Positions 8,942 through 21,016 of a DNA stretch of 64,000 bases are shown here, piece after piece. The stretch spans positions 4,245,001-4,309,000 of the forward strand of contig NC_008576.1 in NCBI RefSeq assembly GCF_000014865.1, in the 5' to 3' direction. The notes beneath the pieces are model-generated. The model did not search any database. It had not been told where the DNA came from and saw only the letters and a program-made list of their open reading frames with translations. This DNA comes from Magnetococcus marinus MC-1. Its GTDB lineage: Bacteria; Pseudomonadota; Magnetococcia; Magnetococcales; Magnetococcaceae. A program made the position numbers and the translations under genes. Position 1 is the first letter of the stretch; each line of letters starts with the position of its first letter.

Positions 8942-11900
8942 CTAACCCAACTGCTCCAGCTTCGCCAACAGCGCACGCACCACCGTCGCGGCCTCCTCAA
9001 AAGCATAACGCTCGGCCAACTGGCCCGCTTGATGCGCATCCTCACCCAACGACGACACGCTTTGTAACATCTGGGAAAGCGCCTCTGCGGCCTCCCCCGC
9101 GGCGGTATCATCCTCCTCTAACAGGTGCAGCAGAGCGCGGGCCGCTTCCCGCACCTGGGGCAGATCAATCTGGGCACCCTCATCAGCCCCTGCAACCGCC
9201 GCCTCCAGCGCCTGCAACGCCAACAAGGCCGCCTCAAAATCGTATCCACTCACCGCCTCACTGAGCTGCTTAGCCAGCGGGGCTAAGGGGCTTCCCGCCA
9301 ACATGGGTAGTAACGGCTCAACCAAACGGGCTGACGCCACATCATCCTCTTCCAACAAACGGCGCAGGGCTGACAATCGCTGGGCCAATGGTTCAGCCTG
9401 CACCCCATCTGCTGGGCTGCTGACCTGCGCCGTAAACGCCAACCCCCCCAGCACCTGCTGCAAAGCTTGCTCGGTGGTTGCCAACAAGGCTTCATCCACG
9501 GGGGTATCGTGGGCTTTCAGGTTGGCCTCTAGCGCCTTTGCCGCCTCAAATAGGTCTCGTGCACCAAGGGTACCACTCACCCCTTTAAGGGTATGTATTT
9601 GACGCACCGCATCCTCACGCTCACCTTGTTGCAAATGCCCCTGCATGCGCACCAATGCTGCGGCTTGATTCTCGCGGAATTTACCCAATAACCGCCGATA
9701 TAGGGAAACATCCCCCCCTGAACGGGCTAATCCCTCCTGCAAATGGATCCCCGGCAGGCTTGTGGGGAACGCATCCCCCTCACCCACATCCACCGGCTCT
9801 GCTGTTGTCACCGCAAGCACCGGCTCTACCACCAATCCTGACGGTTTAATCCACTGGGCCATGGTGGTAAACATCTCGCGTACATCAATGGGTTTACTCA
9901 CGTGGGCTTGCATGCCTGCGGCCTTGGCTTTCTCCAGATCAGCCGCCATCACATTGGCTGTCATGGCGATCACCGGTAGATCCTTAAAAGCCGCCTGTTT
10001 GCGGATTTCACGGGTGGCCGTGTAGCCATCCATAATGGGCATTTGTACATCCATCAACACCCCATCAAAGGGCTCTCGCTGAAGGGCCTGCAAAGCCTCG
10101 ACACCATTTTCCGCCAGCTTGGCCAAAATGCCGGCATTGGCCAATAACTCCAGAGCCAGCTCTTGGTTAATCTCGTTATCCTCCACCAACAACACCTTGG
10201 CACCACGCAGCAGGATGATGGCTTCTGACTCTTCAACCTGCCGCTCATGGGCACGACGGCCTGATACCCCTTCCCGGCCCAAGGCGCCCATCACCGCATC
10301 CAACAGTGTCGAGGGTGAAACAGGCTTGGTCAGAAAGCCCTTGAGTTCCACCCCTGTCGCAGCCTGCACGGCCTCTTCCCGGCCATAGGCGGTCACCATA
10401 ATGACCATAGGCAGCTCTTGCAAATCGTCATTATGCTGCATGGCGCGGGCAGTCTGAAGCCCATCCATATCAGGCATTTTCCAATCCATTAGCACAACCT
10501 GTACCGGATCGTTTAACGCCGCCGCGGCTTCAACTTTAGCCAAAGCCGCTGCGCCACTCTCTGCCGTGTCTACCCGAAAACCAAAACTTTGCGCCATCTC
10601 CGCGAGAATCTCCCGCGCGGTGCTGTTGTCATCCACCACCAACAGATGCAGATTCGCCAAATCCCGCTCTACCCGCAGCGTCTCTTCGCCCCGCACTTCG
10701 CCCAACCCAAACCATGCACTAAAGTGAAAATCGCTGCCCTGCTCAGGCACACTATCCACATCAATTTCACCCTCCATCATCTCCACCAACCGCTTGGAGA
10801 TGGCCAATCCCAGGCCAGTACCGCCAAACTTACGGGTGGTGGAGGCATCCGCTTGGCTAAAGGATTTAAACAACAACCCCTTCTGCTCCGGGGTCATGCC
10901 GATGCCACTATCCTTGACGCTAAAATAGAGTTTAATGCGCTCCGTGGTACGCTCCAGCTGCTGCACCTTTACCACCACATCCCCATGGGCGGTAAACTTA
11001 ACCGCATTGTTGCCTAGGTTGATGAGCACCTGCCCCAGCCGCAAGGGATCACCCTTGAGCGCCGTATGCAGCCCTGGCGGTAAACTAAAGTGCAGCTCCA
11101 ACCCTTTCTCTTCAGCCTTTAACCCCACCAGATTGGAGAGGTTATCCAACACATCCTCCAGTCGAAAATCAATGAACTCCATGGTGAGTTTACCGGCTTC
11201 GATCTTAGAGAAATCCAGAATATCGTTAATGATCCCCAACAACGCCTCGGCCGAGCGCTTAACCTTGGTAATATAGTTACGCTGGCGCCCATTTAGATCG
11301 GTCTGTAACGCCAGATGGCTCATGCCGATAATGGCATTCATAGGGGTACGAATCTCATGGGACATGTTGGCTAAAAAATCGCTCTTGGCCTGGTTTGCCG
11401 CATCCGCAATCTCCTTGGCTTGCTGAATGGCATCCGCCGCTAGCTTACTGGCGGTAATATCCATGGTAATGCCATACATATCCGTCGCTTTGCCCTGTTC
11501 GTCTCGCTCTACATGGCCCATTGCATGAATCCATACCACCTTGCCATCCAGGGGGCGTTTATAGGCGTAGATGCTGTCATAGCGAGGCACCGTGCCATTG
11601 ATGGCCGCTGTAAAATTGGCCAAGGTTGCTGCTGACGCCAGCTTATCCCCCGCCTCCACATTGGCAAACCACTCATCCATCACATGGTAACGCCAATCGG
11701 GCCGTGGTGGATCGCCAAACACCGCCGCAGCACGCTCCGACGAGTTATAGTAGCCATCCTCTGCGGTCAGGGGGACATGCCAGTAACCCGCCTGACTAAG
11801 ATCCAGCGCCTGATCGCTGAGAAAGTTGGCCAGACGTAGCTGCTCTGCTGAGCGCTTGAGGGCATCAATGTCCTGATGAATGCCCACCAGACGCTTGGCA

Positions 11901-14900
11901 ACACCCTGCTCATCCCACTCCACCCCGCGCCCAATATCCAAAATCCATTTCCACTCTCCCGATTCGGTCAACATCCGATACTCGGCCCGAAACTCCTCGG
12001 TTTCACCCCGCAAGTGGGCCTCTAACCGCTGCTGGGTTTCCGGCAGGTCGTCGGCATGCACCAACGCCAACCAGCGTTCAAACGTGTTGCCATAACGGGC
12101 ATCCAACGCCTCTTTGGTGTAGCCAATCATCGCCGACCAAATATCGTTGGTAATCAGAGAACCGGTCTCCGCTTGCCAATCCCATAATCCCAAGTTGGCA
12201 CCCTGTAGGGCCAGCACCAACCGCTGTTCACTCTCTGCCAAGCGCTTCTCATCGGCCTTGCGCTGGGTGATGTCACGAAACACCACCACCGCACCCACCC
12301 GTTTGCCCCTTTTTTGCATGGGTACAGCGGTATACTCAACCGGAAAGGCGTGACCATCCTTATGCCACAACACCTCGTCGGTAATGACCCGCACGGCCCC
12401 CTCTGCAAAGGCGGCCCGCATGGGGCACTGCTCATGGGCATAGGGGCTGCCATCGGGATGGCTATGGTGCACGGTATCGTGCATAAGCATCCCGGTCAGC
12501 TCATCTTCGCGATAACCCAACATAGCCGCCGCCGCAGGGTTGACAAAGGTGGTACACCCTTGGGCATCCATACCAAAAATACCATCGGTCACAGAGGTCA
12601 AAATCAGCCGGCTACGCTCCTCTGACTCGGAAAGGGCGGCCTCCATCAGTTTACGCTCGGTTATATCCTGCACCGTGCCCACCATGCGCCGTGGCTGGCC
12701 ATCCTCTTGGTGCTCCATAATGGCCCCCCGCGAGACCAACCAACGCGCCGTGCCATCCTTGGCTCGTGCCCGGTACTCCACCTCGTAACGATCCAACACA
12801 CCAGCCCGGTAGTCATTGCCACGGGCCAATACCAATTCACGATCCTCAGGGTGTATGGTCTCTAACCACGTCTGCCTCAAGACCGGGCTAATCTCATCCA
12901 ACCCATAACCCAACATCTCTGCCCAACGTTGGTTAACCACCATCTCATCTGTAATCAAGTTGACGTCCCAGTAACCCAGGGAACCCCCTTCTAGGGCCAA
13001 ATTAAGGCGCTCTTCACTGCGTTTGCGTTCGGTTACATCGGTCAGGGTAAACACCATCCCACCGGTTTCTGTTGGGGCCTGATGCACATCAATACTGCGT
13101 CGATCGGGGGTATTAAGCTCAATATTGCCACTCTGTTGTTGGCGCATGCTCTGTAGCTGCTGCCGAACCATGCTCTCTTCATCCACCGCGCCATAATCCC
13201 CACGGACGACCAGATAGCGCACCACCGGTTCAATGGGTTTACCCACACCAACCAGTGTTTCAGGTAGCTGCAACAGAGACAAATAGTGACCATTGACAAT
13301 AAGAATGGTTAGGGCCTGGTCCAGCATGATGAGTCCGTTAGACATGCTCGATAGGGCCAGATTAAGCCCCTCCGAAGCCCTATTCAGGGCCATGGTACGG
13401 CTCTGCACCATATCCTCTAGCTCATCTTTGGATTTAAGCAGTTGACGGTTGGCCCGCTCCCCCAGCAGCGCACTGAACACCGTCAGTGCCAACGACAGCA
13501 ACAGCGTGACGGCCAACACCCACAGCAAGGCATTACGATTGGCATAATAAGAGGTTAGGGCATCTTGCACATCCACCTCACTGACCATGCCCAAGCCCAA
13601 CTCGCTATCCCATAACCATACCCCCAGCACCGGCACCCCGCGATAGTCCCGATACCCCTCAATATCCTGCCCACTCTGGCCCTTAATCGCGGCTTGCGCC
13701 ATGCGTGTCAGGGGATATTGATCCCTCGTTTTGTGGGGTGTATACCCCTTAAATAGATCTCCACCAGGATCCCCCAAGCGCAGATTGAGAATACTGTTCT
13801 CCTGCTCACCCACCAATTTAAGTTGCTTGAGTTGATAGAGAAATCTACTCTCTGAGGCCAGAATGCCCGCTTGGTTAAACAGATAGGTCTCGCCGGTTTT
13901 ATTGAGCCGCCCGACATTGGCAATACGGGTCCACTCTTGGGTTGGATCCAAACGTTGCGCCAGGGCTGCCAGGGTCTGCCCGGTGGCATTTTTAACCGGC
14001 TCCATCATAAAGAGAGATGGCCGTGCCTCCCCTTCCACGGGTTCGAGCAGAGGCGCAATAAACACACCCTCCCCGGCAAACACTTTAGCCAATGCATCGG
14101 CCCTAAGGCTGGCCAACGCATGCTGCTTACCCAAATCATGGCTGTTGGTGGAAAAACGTATGGTGCCTGTGGCATCCAGCAAGGCAAAACTTTGTGCTTC
14201 ACGGGCAAGTATGACCCGCTGAAAATGGGCGGCCATCTCCTGCTGGGCCGGATTGCGACTCAGGTCAGCCAAATCGCTCGCGACCAAGGCTTGCGTATAA
14301 TGGCGAATCTCCAAATCACGTGCCATGGCCTGTAAAAAATTACGATTGCCGCGCACCCAAATCGAGAGCGCTTCGTGGGTGGTCTGCAACAGGGTGCTCA
14401 AGGACTCGCCGGTGCGTTGTCGCGTCTGCCGCTCTTGGTGCTCTATAAACAGCCATGCCATCACCACCACAAACACCATGAGCACAGCCACCAAGCTCAC
14501 GCCCAGCGTTTTAGCGGAACGGGATCGATAAAAGCTTTGCACATCGGCCCCACTGCGATCCAGAATCCGCTCAACCACCAGCAGCACACCCACCAGCGCC
14601 AGCACCATCCAACCAAGCCGTCCGTAGGGGATACTCTCCAACTGACTCGGCTCCATGCCCTGGGTCAGACTACCCCCCCCCCAACTGCGCTGAATGCGTT
14701 CCCGTTCACTTGCGGGAATCGCCGCGATGGCTTTATCCATAATCGCCACCAAAGGCTGCCAATCTTGACGAATGCCAAAGGCCAGATCGTCGCTGTAGGG
14801 CGAGACAAAATTCACCTTTAAGTTGGTAATCGCCAGCTCATTGACCCGATGCACCGCCGCTAGCTGATTGGCTAACAACGCATCCACTTCACCCACAGAG

Positions 14901-16906
14901 AGCGCTTTAAGGGCCACTTCCAAGTTTTTATAGGGAAAAATCTTTTGCTGGGGATGGTTGCGACGCACCAACTCTTCGGTCATATAACCCTTAACGACAC
15001 CCAAACGGGTTTCGCGCAGGTTGTCCATCTTTTGCAGATCCTCCACCGTATTACGGGTTAACACCGCAATAGGTACCTGCATATAGGGTCGGCTAAACAA
15101 AAACTGCTTGCGTCGCTCTGGGCTTGGACTGAGCGCTGAAATCACATCAATTTCGCCCCGTTTGGCGCGGGCAAGCATCGCTTCCCAATCCAGATTTTGC
15201 ACCGGTTCCATGCGCACGCCGATGCTCTGTTCAACCTCTTTTACATAGTCGCTAATCATGCCCTTATGGATACCGTTGCGATCCATAAACTCAAAGGGGG
15301 GCCGAGCAGGATCCACCCCCAAGCGGATATTTGGATGCTCCCGCAACCACACCCGCTCTTGGGGCACCAAGCCTAGGTTTTCTCCCACGGCCACACGCTC
15401 GCTGCCCGGATCAACCGCCCCACCAAACCATTTTCTCTGGAGAGCCCCCAACTCCTCTTGTGTAACCGCGTCAATCCCCTTTTGCAGCAAAGCTGCGAGC
15501 AGCGGTTGCTCTTTGTGTACCGCCATGCGTAGCTGGTTGGAAAATGCGGTATCACGAATCAGACTATCCACCCGCAGGTTGGTTAAACCATAGGTCTGGA
15601 TCAACCAATTTTCAATCGCCAGCCCCCCCACAGCAGCATCCGCTTCACCCCCTGCCACGGCTTGCAACGCCTCAAGCATGCCCTTGGTCAGGTGTTGTTG
15701 AATCTCTGGGTAACGATTGCCCATGAGTTCCTGATAAAAAAAGCCTTCGGGCACGGCTACCCGACGACCAACCAGCTCTTCAAAACGGCGCACGGGGGGT
15801 TGATCCTGGCGGGTGACAAACACCGGCGGATTATCCACATAGGGACGGGTAAAATTAAGATAGTGATCCCGCGCCTCGGTCTGCACAATGTTGAGCATAA
15901 TATCCAGCTTACCCTGCTGCATCTGCTCAAGAAATTCAGACCAACGAGGGCCTGTCACATAACGGATGGTAAGCCCAAGTTTGGCTGCGACCAGATCCAT
16001 AAAATCAATCGAAAAACCGCTGGGGCGACCCTCTACCACATAGTTAAAGGGGGGATAATCCTGTTCGTTGTGTACCAGCAGGGGTTCTGGATGGGTTGCT
16101 AACCACGCCTTCTCTGCCACGGTGAGCAGGGAGCCATGCTCCGCAATGGGCATGGGGTTGGCTTGATGGCGGGCGTAGATTGCCTCAATCTGACCGCTGG
16201 CCGCCATCTCTTGGAGAAGGTGATTTAAGGCCGGTGCCACGGCGGCTAGGGGTGAATTTTTGGAAAAACCAAAATAGTTCTCGATAATTTGTTCATGGCG
16301 AAAGGGGGCATAGGCATAATCTTTAAAGCCTAAACCGGCCAAGGCACTCTCCATGGCGGCTTGGTCCAACACGGCCACCACATCAGCCGTGCCCTCGATC
16401 AAGCGGGTCACCAGACCATAATCGCCCCCCTCAGTCGGCAGTTTGGTAATACTTTCATCTTGGTCAAACGCGGGAAAATAGGCCGTTTTGGGTTTAACCC
16501 CAACCGTTAGACCATGCAGATCGGCTAAACTGCGAATCTGCCGCTCCTGGCCCTTTCTCAGCAAAAACAGAATCGCCTTGTTCTGCTGACCAATCGGCCC
16601 TAAAAAATGCACAAAAGGCTCTCGCTCGGCCGTACGGATGGTCCGTGGTACCACATCCACCGCACCGCTTTGAAGATCTTTATAACTTTCTGAAAAAGGA
16701 ACCGAACGCCACACAACTTTGCGCTGTAACTTGGCGGCTGCCTGCTCCAACACCTCTTTAAGGGGGCCACCCATAAAGCCGCCATGTACAATCATCTCGG
16801 GGGGGCGGTGACGGATATCGGCATGGATGGGGGGCTCATCCCCAGCCCAACTGGAGGGAAGCCAAGCAAGCAACCCAACCAACACCAATAATAGCATTCT
16901 CATCAT
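8942..16906 (-). CDS. Giant hybrid sensor kinase with three tandem periplasmic binding domains
   Basis: About 2654 residues from the ATG at 16906 (AGGA five bases upstream; a GTG ten codons earlier lacks a site). A signal peptide is followed by three bacterial extracellular solute-binding family 3-like domains (about 30-245, 270-492, 522-740), two membrane segments (766-783, 799-822), a probable periplasmic Cache-type domain (823-1115) and a third membrane segment (1122-1145). Five PAS domains follow (about 1174-1822), then HisKA with His1850 ([10 protein letters not shown]) and an ATPase domain (GGTGLGL). Two receivers carry Asp2141 (LMDWKMPD) and Asp2286 (LMDVQMP), and an HPt module has His2438 (HTLKGVSGT). 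The C-terminal tail is helical, Ala/Leu/Glu-rich. It is a full phosphorelay in one chain, of BvgS/EvgS type but much enlarged. Ligands are unknown, presumably amino-acid-like by family. Confidence 0.95.
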   Translation of the reverse strand: MMRMLLLVLVGLLAWLPSSWAGDEPPIHADIRHRPPEMIVHGGFMGGPLKEVLEQAAAKLQRKVVWRSVPFSESYKDLQSGAVDVVPRTIRTAEREPFVHFLGPIGQQNKAILFLLRKGQERQIRSLADLHGLTVGVKPKTAYFPAFDQDESITKLPTEGGDYGLVTRLIEGTADVVAVLDQAAMESALAGLGFKDYAYAPFRHEQIIENYFGFSKNSPLAAVAPALNHLLQEMAASGQIEAIYARHQANPMPIAEHGSLLTVAEKAWLATHPEPLLVHNEQDYPPFNYVVEGRPSGFSIDFMDLVAAKLGLTIRYVTGPRWSEFLEQMQQGKLDIMLNIVQTEARDHYLNFTRPYVDNPPVFVTRQDQPPVRRFEELVGRRVAVPEGFFYQELMGNRYPEIQQHLTKGMLEALQAVAGGEADAAVGGLAIENWLIQTYGLTNLRVDSLIRDTAFSNQLRMAVHKEQPLLAALLQKGIDAVTQEELGALQRKWFGGAVDPGSERVAVGENLGLVPQERVWLREHPNIRLGVDPARPPFEFMDRNGIHKGMISDYVKEVEQSIGVRMEPVQNLDWEAMLARAKRGEIDVISALSPSPERRKQFLFSRPYMQVPIAVLTRNTVEDLQKMDNLRETRLGVVKGYMTEELVRRNHPQQKIFPYKNLEVALKALSVGEVDALLANQLAAVHRVNELAITNLKVNFVSPYSDDLAFGIRQDWQPLVAIMDKAIAAIPASERERIQRSWGGGSLTQGMEPSQLESIPYGRLGWMVLALVGVLLVVERILDRSGADVQSFYRSRSAKTLGVSLVAVLMVFVVVMAWLFIEHQERQTRQRTGESLSTLLQTTHEALSIWVRGNRNFLQAMARDLEIRHYTQALVASDLADLSRNPAQQEMAAHFQRVILAREAQSFALLDATGTIRFSTNSHDLGKQHALASLRADALAKVFAGEGVFIAPLLEPVEGEARPSLFMMEPVKNATGQTLAALAQRLDPTQEWTRIANVGRLNKTGETYLFNQAGILASESRFLYQLKQLKLVGEQENSILNLRLGDPGGDLFKGYTPHKTRDQYPLTRMAQAAIKGQSGQDIEGYRDYRGVPVLGVWLWDSELGLGMVSEVDVQDALTSYYANRNALLWVLAVTLLLSLALTVFSALLGERANRQLLKSKDELEDMVQSRTMALNRASEGLNLALSSMSNGLIMLDQALTILIVNGHYLSLLQLPETLVGVGKPIEPVVRYLVVRGDYGAVDEESMVRQQLQSMRQQQSGNIELNTPDRRSIDVHQAPTETGGMVFTLTDVTERKRSEERLNLALEGGSLGYWDVNLITDEMVVNQRWAEMLGYGLDEISPVLRQTWLETIHPEDRELVLARGNDYRAGVLDRYEVEYRARAKDGTARWLVSRGAIMEHQEDGQPRRMVGTVQDITERKLMEAALSESEERSRLILTSVTDGIFGMDAQGCTTFVNPAAAAMLGYREDELTGMLMHDTVHHSHPDGSPYAHEQCPMRAAFAEGAVRVITDEVLWHKDGHAFPVEYTAVPMQKRGKRVGAVVVFRDITQRKADEKRLAESEQRLVLALQGANLGLWDWQAETGSLITNDIWSAMIGYTKEALDARYGNTFERWLALVHADDLPETQQRLEAHLRGETEEFRAEYRMLTESGEWKWILDIGRGVEWDEQGVAKRLVGIHQDIDALKRSAEQLRLANFLSDQALDLSQAGYWHVPLTAEDGYYNSSERAAAVFGDPPRPDWRYHVMDEWFANVEAGDKLASAATLANFTAAINGTVPRYDSIYAYKRPLDGKVVWIHAMGHVERDEQGKATDMYGITMDITASKLAADAIQQAKEIADAANQAKSDFLANMSHEIRTPMNAIIGMSHLALQTDLNGRQRNYITKVKRSAEALLGIINDILDFSKIEAGKLTMEFIDFRLEDVLDNLSNLVGLKAEEKGLELHFSLPPGLHTALKGDPLRLGQVLINLGNNAVKFTAHGDVVVKVQQLERTTERIKLYFSVKDSGIGMTPEQKGLLFKSFSQADASTTRKFGGTGLGLAISKRLVEMMEGEIDVDSVPEQGSDFHFSAWFGLGEVRGEETLRVERDLANLHLLVVDDNSTAREILAEMAQSFGFRVDTAESGAAALAKVEAAAALNDPVQVVLMDWKMPDMDGLQTARAMQHNDDLQELPMVIMVTAYGREEAVQAATGVELKGFLTKPVSPSTLLDAVMGALGREGVSGRRAHERQVEESEAIILLRGAKVLLVEDNEINQELALELLANAGILAKLAENGVEALQALQREPFDGVLMDVQMPIMDGYTATREIRKQAAFKDLPVIAMTANVMAADLEKAKAAGMQAHVSKPIDVREMFTTMAQWIKPSGLVVEPVLAVTTAEPVDVGEGDAFPTSLPGIHLQEGLARSGGDVSLYRRLLGKFRENQAAALVRMQGHLQQGEREDAVRQIHTLKGVSGTLGARDLFEAAKALEANLKAHDTPVDEALLATTEQALQQVLGGLAFTAQVSSPADGVQAEPLAQRLSALRRLLEEDDVASARLVEPLLPMLAGSPLAPLAKQLSEAVSGYDFEAALLALQALEAAVAGADEGAQIDLPQVREAARALLHLLEEDDTAAGEAAEALSQMLQSVSSLGEDAHQAGQLAERYAFEEAATVVRALLAKLEQLG

Positions 16907-17019
16907 AGAATCCTGCCAAAAGAGTAACCGTTCCACCCAAGCAAAGCTTACCCAATCTAACGCAGTTCCATTCCATGAGCCACTGTTTTACGCCCCCAGC
17001 ATCTTGCCTTTGGTAAAAA

Positions 17020-18936
17020 CTACTCAGGTAAAAAACCTCCAGATTGCCGCTCCCACAGTCGCCAATAGGCACCCTGTTTGGCCAGCAGCTCTCTATGGGT
17101 ACCCATCTCCACAATCTCACCTTGCTCCAGATAGATAATGCGATCTAACGCAGTTAGGGTAGAGAGCCGATGGGCAATGGCAATCACCGTTCGACCCTCC
17201 ATTAACTGCCATAAAGATGTCTGGATAAGATGCTCGGTTTGAGAGTCTAACGAGGAGGTTGCTTCATCCAAAATAAGAATCGGAGCATTTTTAAGAAAGG
17301 CACGGGCGATGGCAATCCGCTGCTTTTCACCCCCAGAGAGCTGCACCCCCAGCTCCCCCACTAGGGTTGCCATCCCTCCCGCGCGGCGTCCGATAAAGGC
17401 CATACAGTGGGCCTGAGCCGCCGCATCCACCAGCTCTTGGGGCTGGGCATCCAGTCGGGCATAAAGTAGGTTGTCCCCAATGCTGCGGTGCAACATGCCG
17501 GGCAGTTGGGGCACCTCGGCGATGGCATCGTTAAGGGAGCACAAAGTCACTTGGGCAATATCTTGTCCATCAATGCAGATACGCCCCTGCTGAGGGTCAT
17601 ACTGACGGCGCAGCAGCTTGACCAAGGTACTTTTGCCCGCACCCGATGGCCCCACCAACCCCACCTTTTCCCCTGCCTTAATGGTGAGGTCCAGACCGTG
17701 GAACACCCCATGTCCATCGCCATGGTTGAAATGTAGCCGCTCAAACACCACCTCCCCTTGGGTCACTTGCAACGGTTGCGCTTGGGGGGCATCTTGAATT
17801 TCATGGGGCTGCCCCACCATGGCCAACGCCTCGGCAAGAATGCCCAGCTGCTCATAAAACTCCAACATGCGTTGGGAAAGGTTCCACACGTTATTAACAA
17901 CGATGGTGATCAGGGAAAAGACCAGCACAAAATCCCCCACCCCCAGCTCCCCTTTGACCACCCGGTGAACCACCATCGCCAGCAACAGCACTTGAAAAAA
18001 CAGGGTGATGGTATAGAGCACACTGTTCATAATAATCAAGAACCAGCGCACCCGTTCCGACGCCTGCTGTTCCCGCGCCAAAAAACCGGCCAGTTGACGC
18101 CGTTCAAAGAGCTGACGACTAAAAGCCCGCACCAGCTCAATGTTGGTGATGGTGTCGATCAAGCGTCCAGCCGAGGTGGAAACCTCATCAGAAAAGGCGT
18201 AGGAGAGGGCCTGACAGCGACGGGCATAGAACAGAGCAACCCCTAAAAAACCCACCGACCAGCCCAACAGGGTTAAACTCATGGCGGGCCACATCTCCCA
18301 GAGCATCACCGTACCCATGGCCAGAATGGTAATAATCCGCACCCCATCATGCAGCAGGATATTGAGCAACGGCAGGGCACTCTGCCCGGCTTGTTTAATC
18401 TTTTGCCCCAGTTTTCCCGCAAAATTTTCTTGGAAATAACGTGGGCTATGGCCTTGCAAATAGGCGTAGAGGTAGGACTGTACGGCAAACCGCAAACGTG
18501 GCGCAGTGTAGAGGTCCAAAATTTGGAAAGCCCGGTTGCACAGCGATGAAAGCAACCAAATGCCCGCCACCATGGCAAACCAAAACCACGCTTGCTGGGC
18601 ATCTACCGAGTGCCCACCCTGCCCCAAGGTCTCGACCAAGCGTCGCAGTACGGGGGGTTCACAACCCATCACCCCGATGGAGAGCGCGGCGACCCCCATC
18701 ATCGCCAAGGCCCGTCCGGCAAAGTGGCGCCGCACCAGCATCCATAAAAAGGCGACCGGAGCACGCGGCACCGTTTCTTGAGGAAAATCCTCCGGGGCCA
18801 GATCCTCCCCATAGACGGGATCCAGCGAGGGGGCGTGCCTATCCGGCGGCGGTGCGTCATCGAAGAGCTGGTGCAGGGGGGGACGCCCCCCCGCTTGGTT
18901 GCCGGTGCGATCTATGGGAGGTGCATACTTTTCCAT
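17020..18936 (-). CDS. ABC exporter, fused membrane and ATPase domains
   Basis: 638 residues, a half-transporter of the multidrug/lipid exporter class. An unusual Pro-rich N-terminal extension of about 60 residues precedes six membrane helices (about 70-330). The nucleotide-binding domain has Walker A GPSGAGKST, signature LSGGEKQRIAIARAF, Walker B ILILDEATSSLD and the switch His in AIAHRLS. It should work as a homodimer in the inner membrane. GGAG lies ten bases before the ATG. It ends 113 bases ahead of the giant kinase gene on the same strand, so co-transcription is possible. The exported substrate cannot be inferred. Confidence 0.93.
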   Translation of the reverse strand: MEKYAPPIDRTGNQAGGRPPLHQLFDDAPPPDRHAPSLDPVYGEDLAPEDFPQETVPRAPVAFLWMLVRRHFAGRALAMMGVAALSIGVMGCEPPVLRRLVETLGQGGHSVDAQQAWFWFAMVAGIWLLSSLCNRAFQILDLYTAPRLRFAVQSYLYAYLQGHSPRYFQENFAGKLGQKIKQAGQSALPLLNILLHDGVRIITILAMGTVMLWEMWPAMSLTLLGWSVGFLGVALFYARRCQALSYAFSDEVSTSAGRLIDTITNIELVRAFSRQLFERRQLAGFLAREQQASERVRWFLIIMNSVLYTITLFFQVLLLAMVVHRVVKGELGVGDFVLVFSLITIVVNNVWNLSQRMLEFYEQLGILAEALAMVGQPHEIQDAPQAQPLQVTQGEVVFERLHFNHGDGHGVFHGLDLTIKAGEKVGLVGPSGAGKSTLVKLLRRQYDPQQGRICIDGQDIAQVTLCSLNDAIAEVPQLPGMLHRSIGDNLLYARLDAQPQELVDAAAQAHCMAFIGRRAGGMATLVGELGVQLSGGEKQRIAIARAFLKNAPILILDEATSSLDSQTEHLIQTSLWQLMEGRTVIAIAHRLSTLTALDRIIYLEQGEIVEMGTHRELLAKQGAYWRLWERQSGGFLPE

Positions 18937-19182
18937 CGTTTATCTGCTCCATCCACCAAACCAAAGGCCGTGACGGCACCCTACCCGCCCCATTGTGTTG
19001 GGTTCTCCCATGGTAGCCAGCAAGCGCTTGGCCCCACCCTTAGCGGCTAAACCCCATCGCCGCCAAGTTTACACCTTAAAGCTCGGCCAGCAGAAAAAAA
19101 CTCTGTTTAAGGCCGCGCTTTCTGGTCATAATGTCACCCTAACCTCAGGGGCTCCGCCCCCCTTGCAATAAGGATACGCCCC

Positions 19183-19659
19183 ATGCTGGAAAAACCGCCT
19201 AACCTGTTTTGTAAAGAACGCTTATTGCCCTATTTTTACCATGTTACCAATGCGGTTTTTGGGGTTATCTTGCTCTTCTTGACCCTGGGTGTGGTCATTG
19301 GGGCCGGTAAACTGTTTTTGGGCCTGAGCGATCTGCTGCTGACAGGCGGCCTCGCAAACAGCTATCACACCTTAATTGCCGATGTGCTGTCGCTGTTTAT
19401 CCTCATTGAGCTCTCCCGCTCTTTGGTGGAATACTTCGAGCAAAAACGCCTGCGTTTGGTGTTTATTGTGGATGCCGCCATTGTGTTCGTCCTGCGGGAG
19501 ATCATGATTAAGCTGTTCCAAGAAAAAATGCATACCGAAGAGATCTATGCCTTTAGTGCCTTAATCCTGGCCTTAGGGGTCATTCGCGCCTCATCGGTCG
19601 TATTCTCCCCCAGTCACGCCCTACCTAAGCAGGCTGAGCGCAGCCCTGGGACAGCGTAA
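19183..19659 (+). CDS. PsiE-like membrane protein
   Basis: 158 residues with four hydrophobic segments (about 20-45, 62-85, 95-112, 120-140). The pattern around LFILIELSRSLVEYFEQKRL and DAAIVFVLREIMIKLF resembles the phosphate-starvation-inducible PsiE family, whose biochemical role is not established. The ATG at 19183 follows AAGGA at a suitable distance. It sits alone on the plus strand, divergent from the ABC exporter. No phosphate-response site was identified. Assignment is by pattern recall only. Confidence 0.75.
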   Translation: MLEKPPNLFCKERLLPYFYHVTNAVFGVILLFLTLGVVIGAGKLFLGLSDLLLTGGLANSYHTLIADVLSLFILIELSRSLVEYFEQKRLRLVFIVDAAIVFVLREIMIKLFQEKMHTEEIYAFSALILALGVIRASSVVFSPSHALPKQAERSPGTA

Positions 19660-19733
19660 CACCACACGCTTGCCGAAACAGCCTATCCTGATCACCTCGG
19701 CTTGGCACTTACCAACCCTATGGATCAAGCTCT

Positions 19734-20783
19734 ATGTCTGCTGCCCATTTGCGTATACTACCCTCCCATACACACCCTCGCGGGTGGCGTTTGGGTTACG
19801 CTCTATGTCTGGTGTTGTTGCTCATCACCGGATGCAGCCCCGCAAGCAGCGTACCGCCACTTAGCCCAGTCGCCATTAAGCAACCCCCGCCCGCCCGCAC
19901 CTATCGCTTATTAACCCTGCCCATCCAGGCAGAAGATCTCAGCGAGCGCGCCATTTTGCAACGCTGGTTAGACAACATTCACGCGACCCGTTCCCTGGAG
20001 TTCCAACCTCTGCCTGCCCCAGAAAATTGGGCTAAGATTGACCCAACGACCCCCCAGGGACGGGAGCGGTTCTCTTGGTTACAAGCCGATCAGCTCTTAC
20101 AACTTAAAGTGGTTAAAGAGCCCCTGCAACAGGTTGTACTCAAGCTCTGGCTGCCCAACCAAGAAAAACCCCTGTGGAGCGAACAGATCAGCTACCTTAA
20201 TAAGGATGATCTGGTGCTGGCTCTGCGTCTGCTTAAACGCCGCCTGCACCAATTTTTGGGGGATGCTGTGTGGATTATTCTCGAACCACAACCCACGGTC
20301 TTTCTTACCTTTCCCGACACCATGCAAGAGATCTTTAACCGACAAGGGCAAGATGATGCTGAGCTGAATAGCCCTACCTATGGGGGGGACAATCAACCGC
20401 TGCCCGGTGATGTTGAACTACCCCTGTTTTTACAAGAGGTTTCGACATCCCCTAACCCCCCGACTGAGCCAGAGCAGCCCCTTTTACCCGCACCCGCCCT
20501 CCCCACTGAGCGCGCTCAAGTGAGTGGCTACACCATCCAAGTCGGTGCTTTCCAAGATCGCCAACGGGCCAAATTGTTGGCCTCTCGGTTGGTCTCTTTG
20601 GGTTACAGCCCCATGCTGAGTCACTACCTCAATCGTAAGCAAGAGACTTGGTTTTTTGTCTGGATGGGTAACTACCCAACCCGCGAAGAGGCCGTTAAAG
20701 CCAGTGAAACCTTTCGGTCGGTCGTCGGCGAGCACCCCTTTGTCACCCGTATTCACGCCCTACATAAAATGATCGCGCCATGA
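19734..20783 (+). CDS. SPOR-domain lipoprotein
   Basis: 349 residues. The N-terminal hydrophobic stretch ends in LLLITGC, a lipobox that would make Cys34 the lipidated residue. The middle is a roughly 180-residue region of unknown type and a Pro-rich linker (PTEPEQPLLPAPALP). The C-terminal 75 residues form a SPOR domain (YTIQVGAFQDRQRAKLLASRL, then FFVWMGNYPTREEAV). SPOR domains bind denuded peptidoglycan, often at the division site. The stop codon overlaps the start of the next gene (ATGA), so it heads a three-gene group with a TusA-like protein and a 7TM sensor. Confidence 0.85.
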   Translation: MSAAHLRILPSHTHPRGWRLGYALCLVLLLITGCSPASSVPPLSPVAIKQPPPARTYRLLTLPIQAEDLSERAILQRWLDNIHATRSLEFQPLPAPENWAKIDPTTPQGRERFSWLQADQLLQLKVVKEPLQQVVLKLWLPNQEKPLWSEQISYLNKDDLVLALRLLKRRLHQFLGDAVWIILEPQPTVFLTFPDTMQEIFNRQGQDDAELNSPTYGGDNQPLPGDVELPLFLQEVSTSPNPPTEPEQPLLPAPALPTERAQVSGYTIQVGAFQDRQRAKLLASRLVSLGYSPMLSHYLNRKQETWFFVWMGNYPTREEAVKASETFRSVVGEHPFVTRIHALHKMIAP

Positions 20784-21013
20784 GCACAGCCACACTCGAT
20801 ATTAGCCAAGACCAATGCCCCATAACTTTCGTTAAGGTTAAGCTGCACTTGGAGCAGATGCAGCCCGGTGAGCCCTTGCTTATCCTTCTGCGTGAAGGAG
20901 AGCCCCTGCTCAATGTGCCCCGCTCCCTGCTGGAAGAAGGCTATCTGGTGACCCCCCCACAAGCCACCGAACAACCGGGTGTCTATTGTATCGTCACCCG
21001 TAAGCCGCTGTAA
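20780..21013 (+). CDS. TusA/SirA-family small protein
   Basis: 77 residues. It resembles TusA-like sulfur-carrier proteins: LDISQDQCPITFVKVKLHLE, with the single conserved Cys of the CP motif, then MQPGEPLLILLREGEPLLNV. In this family the Cys can carry a persulfide. The second half keeps the family's PRSLLEEGYLV pattern. The ATG overlaps the stop codon of the SPOR lipoprotein by four bases and the next gene starts three bases after its stop, so translation is coupled across all three. Its link to those partners is unexplained. Confidence 0.75.
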   Translation: MSTATLDISQDQCPITFVKVKLHLEQMQPGEPLLILLREGEPLLNVPRSLLEEGYLVTPPQATEQPGVYCIVTRKPL

Positions 21014-21016
21014 GCC

